A DNA stretch of 64,000 nucleotides from contig NZ_JAAOYM010000001.1 in assembly GCF_011761185.1 (NCBI RefSeq), forward strand, positions 2,480,001 through 2,544,000, written 5' to 3'. The position numbers and the translations under genes were made by a program. This DNA is from Saccharomonospora amisosensis (GTDB lineage Bacteria > Actinomycetota > Actinomycetes > Mycobacteriales > Pseudonocardiaceae). Below the pieces are notes generated by a model. The model was given only the letters and a program-made list of their open reading frames with translations, was not told the origin of the DNA and searched no databases. Shown piece after piece: positions 48,158 through 56,295 of the stretch (position 1 is its first letter; each line of letters starts with the position of its first letter).

Positions 48158-49762
48158 TCAGCGACGTGCTGGCAGCTTCGAAAGTTCCGTGCCGGGTCGA
48201 GCGGGCGCGGCGGCGATGTCAAGGGTGTCGCGCAGCGGGCGTTCCTTGAGCAGCAGCACCGCGACCACCGTCACCACGGTGATCGCGGCGGTGACGAGGA
48301 ACAGGATGCCGGTCGCGTCTCCGTAGGCCGCGCGCACCACCTCGCGCACCGGCTCGGGAAGCGATGCCACGTCCAGGGTGCTGCCGCCGCCTTCGACCGC
48401 ATCGCCGACCGGGATACCGCGCGCCGCCAGCGAGGATTTGATGTCGGCGGCCACGCGGCCCGCGAGCACGGCACCGAGCGCGGACACCCCGGCCGCGCCG
48501 CCGAGTGTGCGGAAGAACGTCACCGTGCCGGTCGCGGCCCCGATGTCGCGAATACCGACGGTGTTCTGCGCCACCAGTACCAGGTTCTGCAGCAGCGCGC
48601 CGACGCCCGCGCCCAGCAGCGCCAGGAACGCCCCCATCCAGCCGAGGTTGGTGGTGTGGTCCACGCTGCTGAGCAGCGCGCTGCCTGCCAACAGCACCAG
48701 TGCGCCCGCGATGAGGAACGGTTTCGTCCTGCCGGTGTGCGACACGATCCGCCCGGTGATCGTCGAGGACAGGAAGAGACTGAGCACCATGGGCAGGGTC
48801 ATCAGCCCGGCGTGGGTGGGGGAGTAGCCGCGCGAGATCTGGTAGTACTGCGCGAGAAACACCGCCGCGCCGAACATGGCGGTGCCCACGGCCAGCGAGC
48901 CGAGCACAGCGAGGCTGAAGGTGCGGTTGCCGAACAGCCGCAACGGCAACACCGGTTCACTGACCTTGGTCTCGACGAACACGGCCACCACCAGCAGCAC
49001 CACCGCGCCCGCCACCATGGCGGTGGTGGTCCACGACAGCCACGCGAACTGCTTGCCCGCCATGGAGAACCACACCAGCAGTAGCGTGACCCCACCCACC
49101 AGCAGCGTCGCGCCTAGCCAGTCGATCCTGACCTGCCGGGTGACCACGGGCAGCCGCAGCGTGCGGCCCAGCACGACGAACGCCAACGCCGCGATCGGCA
49201 CCACGACCCAGAAGCACCATCGCCAGCCGAGCGGGGAGTCCACGATGAGGCCGCCGAGCAGCGGTCCGGACACGGTCGCCACGGCGAACGTGGCGCCGAT
49301 GTAGCCCGCGTAGCGGCCGCGTTCCCTCGGAGTGATCATGGCCGCCAGCACGGCCTGGATGAGAGCCTGCATGCCGCCGAGGCTGATCCCCTGCACGGCG
49401 CGGAAAGCGACCAGTTGCGGCATCGATTGCGACAGGCCTGCGAGGACGGAGCCGATCGTGAAGATCACGATGGCGAGTTGGTACAGCAGCTTCTTGCTGA
49501 ACAGGTCGGAGAGCTTGCCCCAGACGGGGGTGGTGGCGGTGGAGGTCAGCAGCATGGCCGTGACCACCCACGCGTACTGGTCCTGGGTGCCGCCGAGGTC
49601 GGCCAGGATTCTCGGCAGGGCGTTGGACACGATCGTGGAGGACAGCATTCCCACCAGCAGTGCCAGCAACAGTCCGGTGAAGGCCTTCAGGATCTGCTTG
49701 CGTGGCAGCGACCGGCCGGGTTGGCCGGACACGGGCTGGGAGATGGGCGCGGCAGTCGTCAC
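48158..49762 (-). CDS. MFS multidrug exporter (DHA2, 14-TM)
   Basis: About 534 residues from GTG 49762 after GGAAGGAG; a TTG at 49777 is an alternative. Fourteen hydrophobic segments, with the DHA motifs RILADLGGTQDQYAWVVTAMLL, WGKLSDLFSKKLLYQ (motif A-like) and GGLIVDSPLGWRWCFWVVVPIA. It belongs to the EmrB/QacA drug exporters. The promoter region holds dyads suited to a TetR or MarR repressor, but no regulator lies beside it. Confidence 0.9.
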   Translation of the reverse strand: MTTAAPISQPVSGQPGRSLPRKQILKAFTGLLLALLVGMLSSTIVSNALPRILADLGGTQDQYAWVVTAMLLTSTATTPVWGKLSDLFSKKLLYQLAIVIFTIGSVLAGLSQSMPQLVAFRAVQGISLGGMQALIQAVLAAMITPRERGRYAGYIGATFAVATVSGPLLGGLIVDSPLGWRWCFWVVVPIAALAFVVLGRTLRLPVVTRQVRIDWLGATLLVGGVTLLLVWFSMAGKQFAWLSWTTTAMVAGAVVLLVVAVFVETKVSEPVLPLRLFGNRTFSLAVLGSLAVGTAMFGAAVFLAQYYQISRGYSPTHAGLMTLPMVLSLFLSSTITGRIVSHTGRTKPFLIAGALVLLAGSALLSSVDHTTNLGWMGAFLALLGAGVGALLQNLVLVAQNTVGIRDIGAATGTVTFFRTLGGAAGVSALGAVLAGRVAADIKSSLAARGIPVGDAVEGGGSTLDVASLPEPVREVVRAAYGDATGILFLVTAAITVVTVVAVLLLKERPLRDTLDIAAAPARPGTELSKLPARR

Positions 49763-49797
49763 GGACTCCTTCCACAAATCGGTTGCTTGTCAAAGCT

Positions 49798-49823
49798 AAC
49801 TAATTAAGTTGCGTGCTGCAACT
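49798..49823. promoter_or_regulatory. Overlapping dyads upstream of the MFS gene
   Basis: AACT-AATTA-AGTT (49798-49810) overlaps AGTTGC-GTGCT-GCAACT (49807-49823), the latter with perfect 6-base arms. They lie about 40-60 bases upstream of the start and are AT-richer than the flanks. A remote repressor is implied. Confidence 0.5.
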
Positions 49824-49869
49824 ACATTGTTTGTGGCGTTCGTCGTAGCGCGGGAGCCGGTCGTCGCTG

Positions 49870-50847
49870 TCAGGCCCTGGCCACAGGTTCGCGCAGCAAC
49901 ACGAAGCCGTGCCGGTCGACCGGCGCTGAGGTGGCGGACAGGATGACGGCACCGGCTCCGGCAGCCCGGTCGAGTCCGAGCCAGGAGCGGAATCCACCTG
50001 TGCCGCCGTTGTGCCAGGTGATCCGGCGTCCCCCGGTTCTCACCGTGATCCAGCCGGCGCCGATGCGTGCACCCCTGCCGAACGGAGCGAGGGGTTCCAG
50101 GGCTGCGATCCCGGGAGCCGAGCCGTCGAGCAGGGCGGCTGTGAGGCGGGCCATGTCCCTGATCGAAGCGCGGATACCACCCGCGGGACCCAGTGCTTCG
50201 CCGGTCCACGGTTGCCGCGCCTTGCCTCGCCGGCTCCTGCCGATGAGGTCGTTCGGACCGAGCTGCTCCGCTGTCGCGGGCACGTGACACTGGTCGAGCC
50301 CCAACGGGCGGGCGATGCGCTGGTGAACCAGCTCCGCGTAGGGCAGCCCTGCCGGGTTGGCGATGGCGTGGCCGAGCAGTTCGAACCCGAGATTGGAATA
50401 GCGTGGCCGCGGCCTGCCCACCTTCACGCTCCGCGCCTGGGCAAGGAGTTGCCCCAGGTCGTCGCCGTAGGGATTGGTGCCGTGCCGCCACAGAGCGATC
50501 GTGCGCCGCACCGGGTGCGCCGCTTTGGGCAAACTGGGCAGCCCGGAGCGATGCGTACTGAGCGAGGCCAACGTTACCGACGCGGCGGGCGCATCTCCCA
50601 GCGGCAACAGGTCACCGAGCGGCGAGTCGGACCGGATCTCCGCGCGTTCGAGCGCGTCGGCGTACAGCAGCCCGGTGACGGCTTTCGAGATCGACCCGAT
50701 CTCGAAAGCCGCGTCCAGGTCGGCACCCCGGCTTGCCACCCTCACCTGCCCCGAGGCGAGCAGGGCGACTGCCATCACGGGGTGCCGGGGCCCGAGCAGT
50801 TCGGCAGTTCTCGCGGCGAGCCGACCATCCCCGTGCCACACCGTCAC
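49870..50847 (-). CDS. Serine hydrolase, beta-lactamase/class C family
   Basis: 325 residues from a GTG that overlaps the HTH stop (GTGA). Catalytic set: S52-I-S-K55 (EIGSISKAVTG), Y150-S-N152 (PRYSNLGFEL) and H278-N-G280 (WHNGGTGG). No signal peptide is seen, so it is probably intracellular, like many esterase-type members of this fold. It is encoded in one operon with a small HTH regulator controlled by two palindromes. Confidence 0.88.
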   Translation of the reverse strand: MTVWHGDGRLAARTAELLGPRHPVMAVALLASGQVRVASRGADLDAAFEIGSISKAVTGLLYADALERAEIRSDSPLGDLLPLGDAPAASVTLASLSTHRSGLPSLPKAAHPVRRTIALWRHGTNPYGDDLGQLLAQARSVKVGRPRPRYSNLGFELLGHAIANPAGLPYAELVHQRIARPLGLDQCHVPATAEQLGPNDLIGRSRRGKARQPWTGEALGPAGGIRASIRDMARLTAALLDGSAPGIAALEPLAPFGRGARIGAGWITVRTGGRRITWHNGGTGGFRSWLGLDRAAGAGAVILSATSAPVDRHGFVLLREPVARA

Positions 50848-51080
50848 GACCGGCCACCCAGCAGCCGGTTCCCCCGGTACTTCTTGTGCACCGCTTGCTT
50901 GGACACTCCCAACGCGGCGGCGATGTCCTCCCAGGTCGCACCAGCGTTGCGTGCTCGGCGGACCAGCGCCGCTTCGGCGCGCTCCATCTCCGTGCGAACC
51001 CTGGCCACGGCGCCCAATCCCACCAGCGGGTTCCTGTCCGTCGTGGTCACCACAAGGTCGGCAAGTTCGGCAGCATCCAT
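50844..51080 (-). CDS. Small HTH DNA-binding protein
   Basis: 78 residues from ATG 51080. The HTH spans about 48-67: GATWEDIAAALGVSKQAVHKKYRG, a sigma-region-4-like or KorB-like motif. The N-terminal 45 residues form a helix for dimerisation. It is the first gene of an operon with the serine hydrolase. Two near-identical 16-bp palindromes sit directly upstream and are very likely its operators. Confidence 0.85.
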   Translation of the reverse strand: MDAAELADLVVTTTDRNPLVGLGAVARVRTEMERAEAALVRRARNAGATWEDIAAALGVSKQAVHKKYRGNRLLGGRS

Positions 51081-51084
51081 GCTG

Positions 51085-51127
51085 GTCAACCTAAGTTGAC
51101 CTGAGCCTGGTGTCAACCTAGGTTGAC
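51085..51127. promoter_or_regulatory. Twin 16-bp palindromic operators
   Basis: GTCAACCTAGGTTGAC (51112-51127) is a perfect palindrome and GTCAACCTAAGTTGAC (51085-51100) differs at one position. Centres are 27 bases apart. They begin five bases before the HTH gene start, so binding would repress the operon. Confidence 0.8.
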
Positions 51128-51206
51128 GAAGTGCGCGGGTTGAGCGCGCCAGATCTGTGCAAGGCTGTGTGAAACCTGGAGCCGCCGAAAAAAAGTCGCG
51201 CCGGGA

Positions 51207-51233
51207 TGTCGAGAACCCACGTGCGGCTGCGTC
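51207..51233 (+). promoter_or_regulatory. Candidate ECF42-type promoter (TGTCGA-N17-CGTC)
   Basis: TGTCGA at 51207-51212, a 17-base spacer and CGTC at 51230-51233, about 50 bases upstream of the YciI start. Same layout as at 10376, which supports both. Confidence 0.65.
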
Positions 51234-51283
51234 CCCGGAGCGAACGCGGCCACAACGGGCCGCATCGCACCAAGGAGAACATC

Positions 51284-51691
51284 ATGGCCAAGTACCTGTT
51301 GCTCAAGCACTACCGAGGCGCGCCCGCAGCGGTCAACGACGTGCCGATGGACCGGTGGACACCGGAAGAGGTCTCCGCCCACATCCAGTACATGCAGGAT
51401 TTCGCCGCCCGGCTGGAGACCACCGGCGAGTTCGTCGACGGTCAGGCGCTGTCACCGGAGGGCACCTTCGTGCGCTACGACGGCGAGGGGCGGCCGCCGG
51501 TCACCGACGGCCCGTTCGCGGAGACCAAGGATCTGATCGCGGGCTGGATGGTGATCGACGTCGACAGCTACGAGCGGGCGCTCGAACTGGCTGGCGAGCT
51601 GTCCGCGGCTCCGGGCGCGGGCGGCAAGCCGATCCACGAGTGGCTCGAACTGCGCCCGTTCCTGACCGAGCCGCCGACCATCACGGAGTGA
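51284..51691 (+). CDS. YciI/DGPF-domain protein (module 3)
   Basis: 135 residues from ATG 51284, with AAGGAG upstream. MAKYLLLKHYRGAPAAVNDVPMDRWTPEEVSAHIQYMQDFAARLETTGEFVDGQALSPEGTFVRYDGEGRPPVTDGPFAETKDLIAGWMVIDVDSYERALELAGELSAAPGAGGKPIHEWLELRPFL contains the DGPF motif. Six bases separate it from the next sigma gene. A candidate ECF42 promoter precedes it. Confidence 0.9.
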   Translation: MAKYLLLKHYRGAPAAVNDVPMDRWTPEEVSAHIQYMQDFAARLETTGEFVDGQALSPEGTFVRYDGEGRPPVTDGPFAETKDLIAGWMVIDVDSYERALELAGELSAAPGAGGKPIHEWLELRPFLTEPPTITE

Positions 51692-51697
51692 CACGCG

Positions 51698-52843
51698 GTG
51701 GACGAGGCCCTGCTGCGGACCCTCACCCCCACCGTGATCGGAGTGCTCGTCCGCCGCGGAGCAGACTTCGCGGCGGCCGAGGACGCCGTGCAGGACGCCC
51801 TGGTCGAGGCCGTGCGTACCTGGCCGGAGCAGCCGCCGCGGGACCCCAAGGGCTGGCTGGTCACGGTGGCCTGGCGCAAGTTCCTCGACGCGGCCCGCGC
51901 CGATTCCTCCCGGCGGCACCGCGAGGTACGCGTCGAGTTCGAACCGGTGCCCGGCCCGGGGGAGACGGTGGACGACACTCTCCAGCTCTATTTCCTGTGC
52001 GCGCACCCGTCCCTGACACCGGCATCGGCCGTCGCGCTCACGCTCCGCGCGGTCGGCGGCCTCACCACCCGTCAGATCGCGCAGGCCTACCTGGTGCCGG
52101 AGAGGACCATGGCCCAGCGGATCAGCAGGGCCAAGCGAACCGTTTCCGGCGTGCGGTTCAACCAGCCTGGTGACGTCGCCACGGTGCTGCGCGTGCTCTA
52201 CCTGGTCTTCAACGAGGGCTACTCCGGCGACGTCGACCTCGCTGCCGAGGCGATCCGGCTCACCCGCCAGCTGGCGGCCAGGATCGACCACGAGGAGGTC
52301 GCGGGCCTGCTCGCGCTCATGCTGCTGCACCACGCTCGGCGAGCGGCGCGGACCGGTCCCGACGGCAGGCTCGTTCCGCTGGCCGAGCAGGACCGCACCC
52401 GGTGGGACACGCGGTTGATCGCCGAGGGTGTCGACGTGTTGCAGGCAGCGCTGGCCCGCGACCGCCTCGGCGAGTACCAGGCCCAGGCCGCCGTCGCCGC
52501 GCTGCACGCCGACGCCCGGACGGCCGAGGAGACCGACTGGGTGCAGATCGTGGAGTGGTACGACGAGCTGTTACGCCTCACCGGCAGCCCGGTGGCACGC
52601 CTGAACCGGGCCGTCGCCGTCGGCGAGGCCGACGGCCCGCGCGCCGGTCTGGCAGCTCTGGCCGAACTCGACCCGGCGCTGCCGCGCTACCCCGCCGTCG
52701 CGGCGTATCTGCACGAGCGCGACGGGGACCTGCTCACCTCGGCACGGCTGTACGCCGAGGCCGCCAGGTCGGCGCCCAACCTCGCCGAGCGTGACCATCT
52801 CACGCGGCAGGCCGCCCGCCTGAACGCGCGGCTGCGCGATTGA
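51698..52843 (+). CDS. ECF42-group RNA polymerase sigma factor (module 3)
   Basis: 381 residues from a GTG. Region 2: EALLRTLTPTVIGVLVRRGADFAAAEDAVQDALVEAVRTWP...PKGWLVTVAWRKFLDAARADSSRR. Region 4: LTPASAVALTLRAVGGLTTRQIAQAYLVPERTMAQRISRAKRTVSG. The extension begins VLRVLYLVFNEGYSGDVD and contains TPR-like helices to the end. It is the shortest of the three and most divergent. No anti-sigma neighbour. Confidence 0.92.
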   Translation: MDEALLRTLTPTVIGVLVRRGADFAAAEDAVQDALVEAVRTWPEQPPRDPKGWLVTVAWRKFLDAARADSSRRHREVRVEFEPVPGPGETVDDTLQLYFLCAHPSLTPASAVALTLRAVGGLTTRQIAQAYLVPERTMAQRISRAKRTVSGVRFNQPGDVATVLRVLYLVFNEGYSGDVDLAAEAIRLTRQLAARIDHEEVAGLLALMLLHHARRAARTGPDGRLVPLAEQDRTRWDTRLIAEGVDVLQAALARDRLGEYQAQAAVAALHADARTAEETDWVQIVEWYDELLRLTGSPVARLNRAVAVGEADGPRAGLAALAELDPALPRYPAVAAYLHERDGDLLTSARLYAEAARSAPNLAERDHLTRQAARLNARLRD

Positions 52844-52918
52844 GCGCGGGGGCGGTCGGCTATCGCGTGCGGCACGGTCGCTTGACCTCCACCGCACTGC
52901 AGGTGCGAGTGTGACGCC

Positions 52919-53758
52919 ATGACACAGTCACAGCCGGACCGGTCCGGCGACGAGTGGGGTAGTGCGGACCTCGACCTGGACGCCTACCTCGACCGGATCG
53001 GGCAGACCCGTGCCGAGCCGTCGATCACGGCTCTGCACGCACTGCACGAAGCGCATGTGCGCACCATCCCGTTCGAGAACCTCGACCCGGCGATCGGCCG
53101 CAGCCCCCGGCTGGACCTGGAGTCCATCACCGCCAAGCTGGTACGGCGCAGCCGGGGAGGTTACTGCTACGAGCACAGTCTGCTGTTCGCCGCGGCTCTG
53201 GAGTCCCTGGGCTACGGGGTTTCCCGCCGCGCCGCCCGGGTCTATCCCGACAGCACCGGCGCGCGCACGCACATGAACGTCGTCGTTCGAATCGAGGGCT
53301 CGGACTTCCTCGCCGACGTCGGCTTCGGCGCCTCGATCATGCACCCCATGCCGCTGCGGGACGCGACCGTGGTCGACCAGGCGGGCTGGAAACACCGGTT
53401 GACGCGAGTTGGCGGCGAGTGGCGGTTGGAGGCCGAGACCGCGCAGGGCTGGACCGCGGTGCAGGCCATCGGGGACGAACCGCAACGGCCGGTCGACTAC
53501 GAATTGGGCAACCACTACGTCGCCACCCACCCCGACTCACCGTTCACCGGCCAACTGATCGTCAAACGGCTCGACCACGGCCTGTCCACCAAGCTCGTCG
53601 GCAGGGAACTGCACATCGACCACGCCGACGGTCGCAACGAACGCTTCCCGGTGCCACCAGCGCGGCTGGAGCAAACCCTGCACGACCTCGGTGTTGTGCC
53701 CACCGACGACGAGTTGGGCGCGCTGCGAGACCTCTACGAGCAGACCACGGCGCGCTGA
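52919..53758 (+). CDS. nat: Arylamine N-acetyltransferase
   Basis: 279 residues. The Cys-His-Asp triad is complete: C83 in RGGYCYEHS, H118 in ARTHMNVVVRI, D133 in FLADVGFGA. RIGQTRAEPSITALHALHEAHVRTIPFENLDPAIGR is the conserved N-terminal helical domain. NATs transfer acetyl or propionyl groups from CoA to arylamines; in actinomycetes they can also serve in natural-product or cholesterol metabolism. It is transcribed alone. Confidence 0.93.
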   Translation: MTQSQPDRSGDEWGSADLDLDAYLDRIGQTRAEPSITALHALHEAHVRTIPFENLDPAIGRSPRLDLESITAKLVRRSRGGYCYEHSLLFAAALESLGYGVSRRAARVYPDSTGARTHMNVVVRIEGSDFLADVGFGASIMHPMPLRDATVVDQAGWKHRLTRVGGEWRLEAETAQGWTAVQAIGDEPQRPVDYELGNHYVATHPDSPFTGQLIVKRLDHGLSTKLVGRELHIDHADGRNERFPVPPARLEQTLHDLGVVPTDDELGALRDLYEQTTAR

Positions 53759-54270
53759 GCTGAGACCGGGCAGGGCGGCCCCACCCACGAGTGGGAGTCG
53801 CCGAAGCCGCGATGGTCTGCTCGCCCGGCCGGTTGGCTGGGTTCACATCGCCACGTAGTCAGGCGGCTAGCCGTCGGTTTCCGGCGCGCAAGGCTCGCGC
53901 GCGGAAATCACTGAAACGGCGTGATCACACATGCGACGAAGGCGACGAATTGGACAGCTGTCTGCTCTGTGTGCTTGACACCTGTCAACCTTGCCTCATA
54001 CTGTGATCGCCGCCACAAGCTCGGAGGTTACACGGCACAACGGCGTCAGGCCATGCGCGCTGGCTGTTCGGCACAACTCACCGTCGATCAGTACCGGTCC
54101 GGCGCCCGAACTGTCCGGGGGTCATGCGTTCCCCAAGAAGGCCTCCACACGCGCCCGGGCTCAACACAGCCGAAAGCGCGGATGTCCGATCCACGTGTGC
54201 GACGCGCACCCCCGCGTCGCACCACACCGATCGAGTCCGGTTCGTTTGCCCTCGTGTCAGAAGGAGATTC
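53759..54270. other. 512-bp gene-free stretch
   Basis: No convincing coding sequence and no recognised RNA gene. The last 100 bases should hold the promoter of the DUF6230 gene, ending in AAGGAG at 54261-54266. GC content is lower between about 53920 and 54010. Otherwise I see no structure. Confidence 0.5.
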
Positions 54271-54858
54271 ATGTCGTCTGTGAAAGTGTCCGGGCGGGTC
54301 AGTTGGAAGCGGTTCGCCGCGGCGCTGGTACCGGCTGTCGCGGTGAGCGGGACCCTGGTCGTTCTCACCGCCGAGGGAGCGCTCGCCACTTCATTCTCCG
54401 TGTCCGGTGAGCCATTCCGCGCCACCGCCAGCAGCGTGTCGGGAACGGGGTACGTGCACTACGGCCAGACCTTGTCCACCCAGGACGGCAAGCAGCACTA
54501 CGTCGCCACGAACGCGCTGCGGCAGGCCGACATCAAGGACTTCTGCATGGAGATCAAGACGGGCCCGATCACGACCCTGCTGAAGGCGGGCGGCGGCGAC
54601 AAACCAGTCTCGGGTTCCAATGTCGCCTTCATCGTGAAGGACTTCGGCGGCAACGGCGTCATGAACGACATCGTCATGGGTCAGGACGCCAGTTCGCTCA
54701 GCGCCGTGCCCGGCTACACCGGCACCGAGGGAGCCTTCGGCATGCAGGCCTCCTCTATCACCCTGGACGGTCCTGCCATGCAGGCGAGGGAGATGGCGGC
54801 AGGCACCATCGCCATGCCCGACTTCACCATGTCCGTCACCCGTGGCGGAGCCTGCTAG
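54271..54858 (+). CDS. DUF6230 family protein
   Basis: 195 residues. The N-terminal hydrophobic segment (about 15-40, FAAALVPAVAVSGTLVVLTAEGALA) is a signal peptide or anchor. The exported part SFSVSGEPFRATASSVSGTGYVHYGQTLSTQDGKQHYVATNALRQADIKDFCMEIKTGPITTLLKAGG is the DUF6230 core and carries conserved cysteines (DFCMEI, and the C-terminal GGAC). DUF6230 and DUF6114 genes are nearly always adjacent in Streptomyces and relatives. Function unknown; the pairing implies a shared envelope role. Confidence 0.9.
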   Translation: MSSVKVSGRVSWKRFAAALVPAVAVSGTLVVLTAEGALATSFSVSGEPFRATASSVSGTGYVHYGQTLSTQDGKQHYVATNALRQADIKDFCMEIKTGPITTLLKAGGGDKPVSGSNVAFIVKDFGGNGVMNDIVMGQDASSLSAVPGYTGTEGAFGMQASSITLDGPAMQAREMAAGTIAMPDFTMSVTRGGAC

Positions 54859-56225
54859 TGGTGGCGGCGTCCGGCAACGCGGACCCCGCCCGCGGCGAGG
54901 CTTCCGGGGAAGCCGAGGAGGCCGCGGACGTCGCAGGCGGGAAATCGCGCAGAAAGACCTTCCGCCGGTGGCGGCGATCGCGTCCCTTCTGGGGCGGACT
55001 CCTGCTGGTCGTGGCGGGTATCGAGTTGCTGAGCCTGCCACTGCTCGACGTGTTCATGAAGGGTGCGGTAGGCCTGGTCATGCACATGGGCGTCGGAGGC
55101 ATCTCCGGCGTCGTCATCGGCGCCATGCTGACCGCCTGTGGCGTGCTGCTCTGGTTCGACCCGGCACACAAGACGTTCTACGCGGTCATCGGGGTACTGG
55201 GTGGCATCGTGTCGTTCCCCGCGACGAACTTCGGCGGGTTCATGCTGGGCATGCTGCTGGGGATCATCGGCGGCTCGCTGGCGTTCGGCTGGACGGAGCG
55301 GTCGTCGGCCCCGTCGGGCGACAGCGAGCACCGCACGGCCGGGGGAACGAAGGCCGGTGAGGACACCTCCGCTGACGATGCGGCTGGAGCCGGCCGCGCC
55401 AGCGGCTCCGGTTCCGACACCACCGCGGAAAACACCGGCAACGCGCTGGGCTTCCTGCGGCGCCGTGGAGTCCGGCTGGGAAAAGGCCGAGCGCTGCTGG
55501 TATGGGGGATGGCGGCTACCGTCGTCGGCCCGCTGCTGGTGGCGGGCTCCGCTGAAGCCTCACAAGCGACACAGCAACGCTCCGCCGACGAGTGCGAGCT
55601 CATCGTCTTCTGCTCGCCGAGCACGCCCGCGCCGGAGGACCCGGATTCCTCGGGCGTCGTGCCGACCCCGTCCGTCCCTGGGCTGCCGTCGGTCGACGTG
55701 CCGCTCCCACCAGTGAACGACCTGCCAGAGGTCCCGCATGACAAGAACAAGGACACGGAGCAGGAGGACAACAAGCGGGCTTCCGGAACGGCCGGTATCC
55801 AGGCCTACACCGCACCGGTCGTCCTGAAGTCGGGAAGCGTCCACGTGACGGGCTTCGCCTACGAAGGCGTGGCCGATGTTCCGCTGGCCGGTGGCGGTTC
55901 GGTGCGGATGATGAAGTTCACCGCGACGACCTTCAGGGCCTACGACGGGATGAGAGGTGACATTTCGCAGAACGGCGGCACCACGGTCATGACAAGCCCC
56001 TCGTTCAACCTCAGCGGCGACATCGTCCTCTTCGCCACGAAGTTCTCCGGCAAGCTGATGGGCGTTCCCGTGACACTGACCCCTGGAAACGCCGAGTCGC
56101 AGCTCATGCAGGCGCTCAAGTCGCTGACCCCGAAGATGCCGATCACGATGACCGATGTCTCCGCGAACCAGCCGATCATGGTGGCCAGGTCCGCGCATGG
56201 CAACATCGCCATCAGTGCCGGTTGA
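54858..56225 (+). CDS. DUF6114 membrane protein with C-terminal DUF6230-like domain
   Basis: 455 residues from the GTG sharing one base with the DUF6230 stop (next GTG at 54861). Hydrophobic segments at about 44-62, 68-92, 104-116 and 120-143 (SRPFWGGLLLVVAGIELLSL, GGISGVVIGAMLTACGVLLWF, FYAVIGVLGGIVSFPATNFGGFMLGMLLGIIGGSLAFGW) are followed by a low-complexity linker and another hydrophobic stretch (LVWGMAATVVGPLLVAGSAEAS, about 215-236). The C-terminus (about 310-455) reads VLKSGSVHVTGFAYEGVADVPLAGGGSVRMMKFTATTFRAYDGM... It seems to repeat the DUF6230-type exported domain. This makes the two genes a probable complex. Confidence 0.85.
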   Translation: MVAASGNADPARGEASGEAEEAADVAGGKSRRKTFRRWRRSRPFWGGLLLVVAGIELLSLPLLDVFMKGAVGLVMHMGVGGISGVVIGAMLTACGVLLWFDPAHKTFYAVIGVLGGIVSFPATNFGGFMLGMLLGIIGGSLAFGWTERSSAPSGDSEHRTAGGTKAGEDTSADDAAGAGRASGSGSDTTAENTGNALGFLRRRGVRLGKGRALLVWGMAATVVGPLLVAGSAEASQATQQRSADECELIVFCSPSTPAPEDPDSSGVVPTPSVPGLPSVDVPLPPVNDLPEVPHDKNKDTEQEDNKRASGTAGIQAYTAPVVLKSGSVHVTGFAYEGVADVPLAGGGSVRMMKFTATTFRAYDGMRGDISQNGGTTVMTSPSFNLSGDIVLFATKFSGKLMGVPVTLTPGNAESQLMQALKSLTPKMPITMTDVSANQPIMVARSAHGNIAISAG

Positions 56226-56295
56226 CCGGGCCGCGGCACGTTGATCCGGACCGGTTTGGTGGTCCCGCCCGCAGCGGAGCGGGACCACCAACCGT

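Noticed and set aside
46910-49084. Plus-strand reading frame of 724 residues
   Set aside because: Runs antisense to the three-domain protein, HAD and MFS genes; composition is the usual high-GC shadow and shows no domain.
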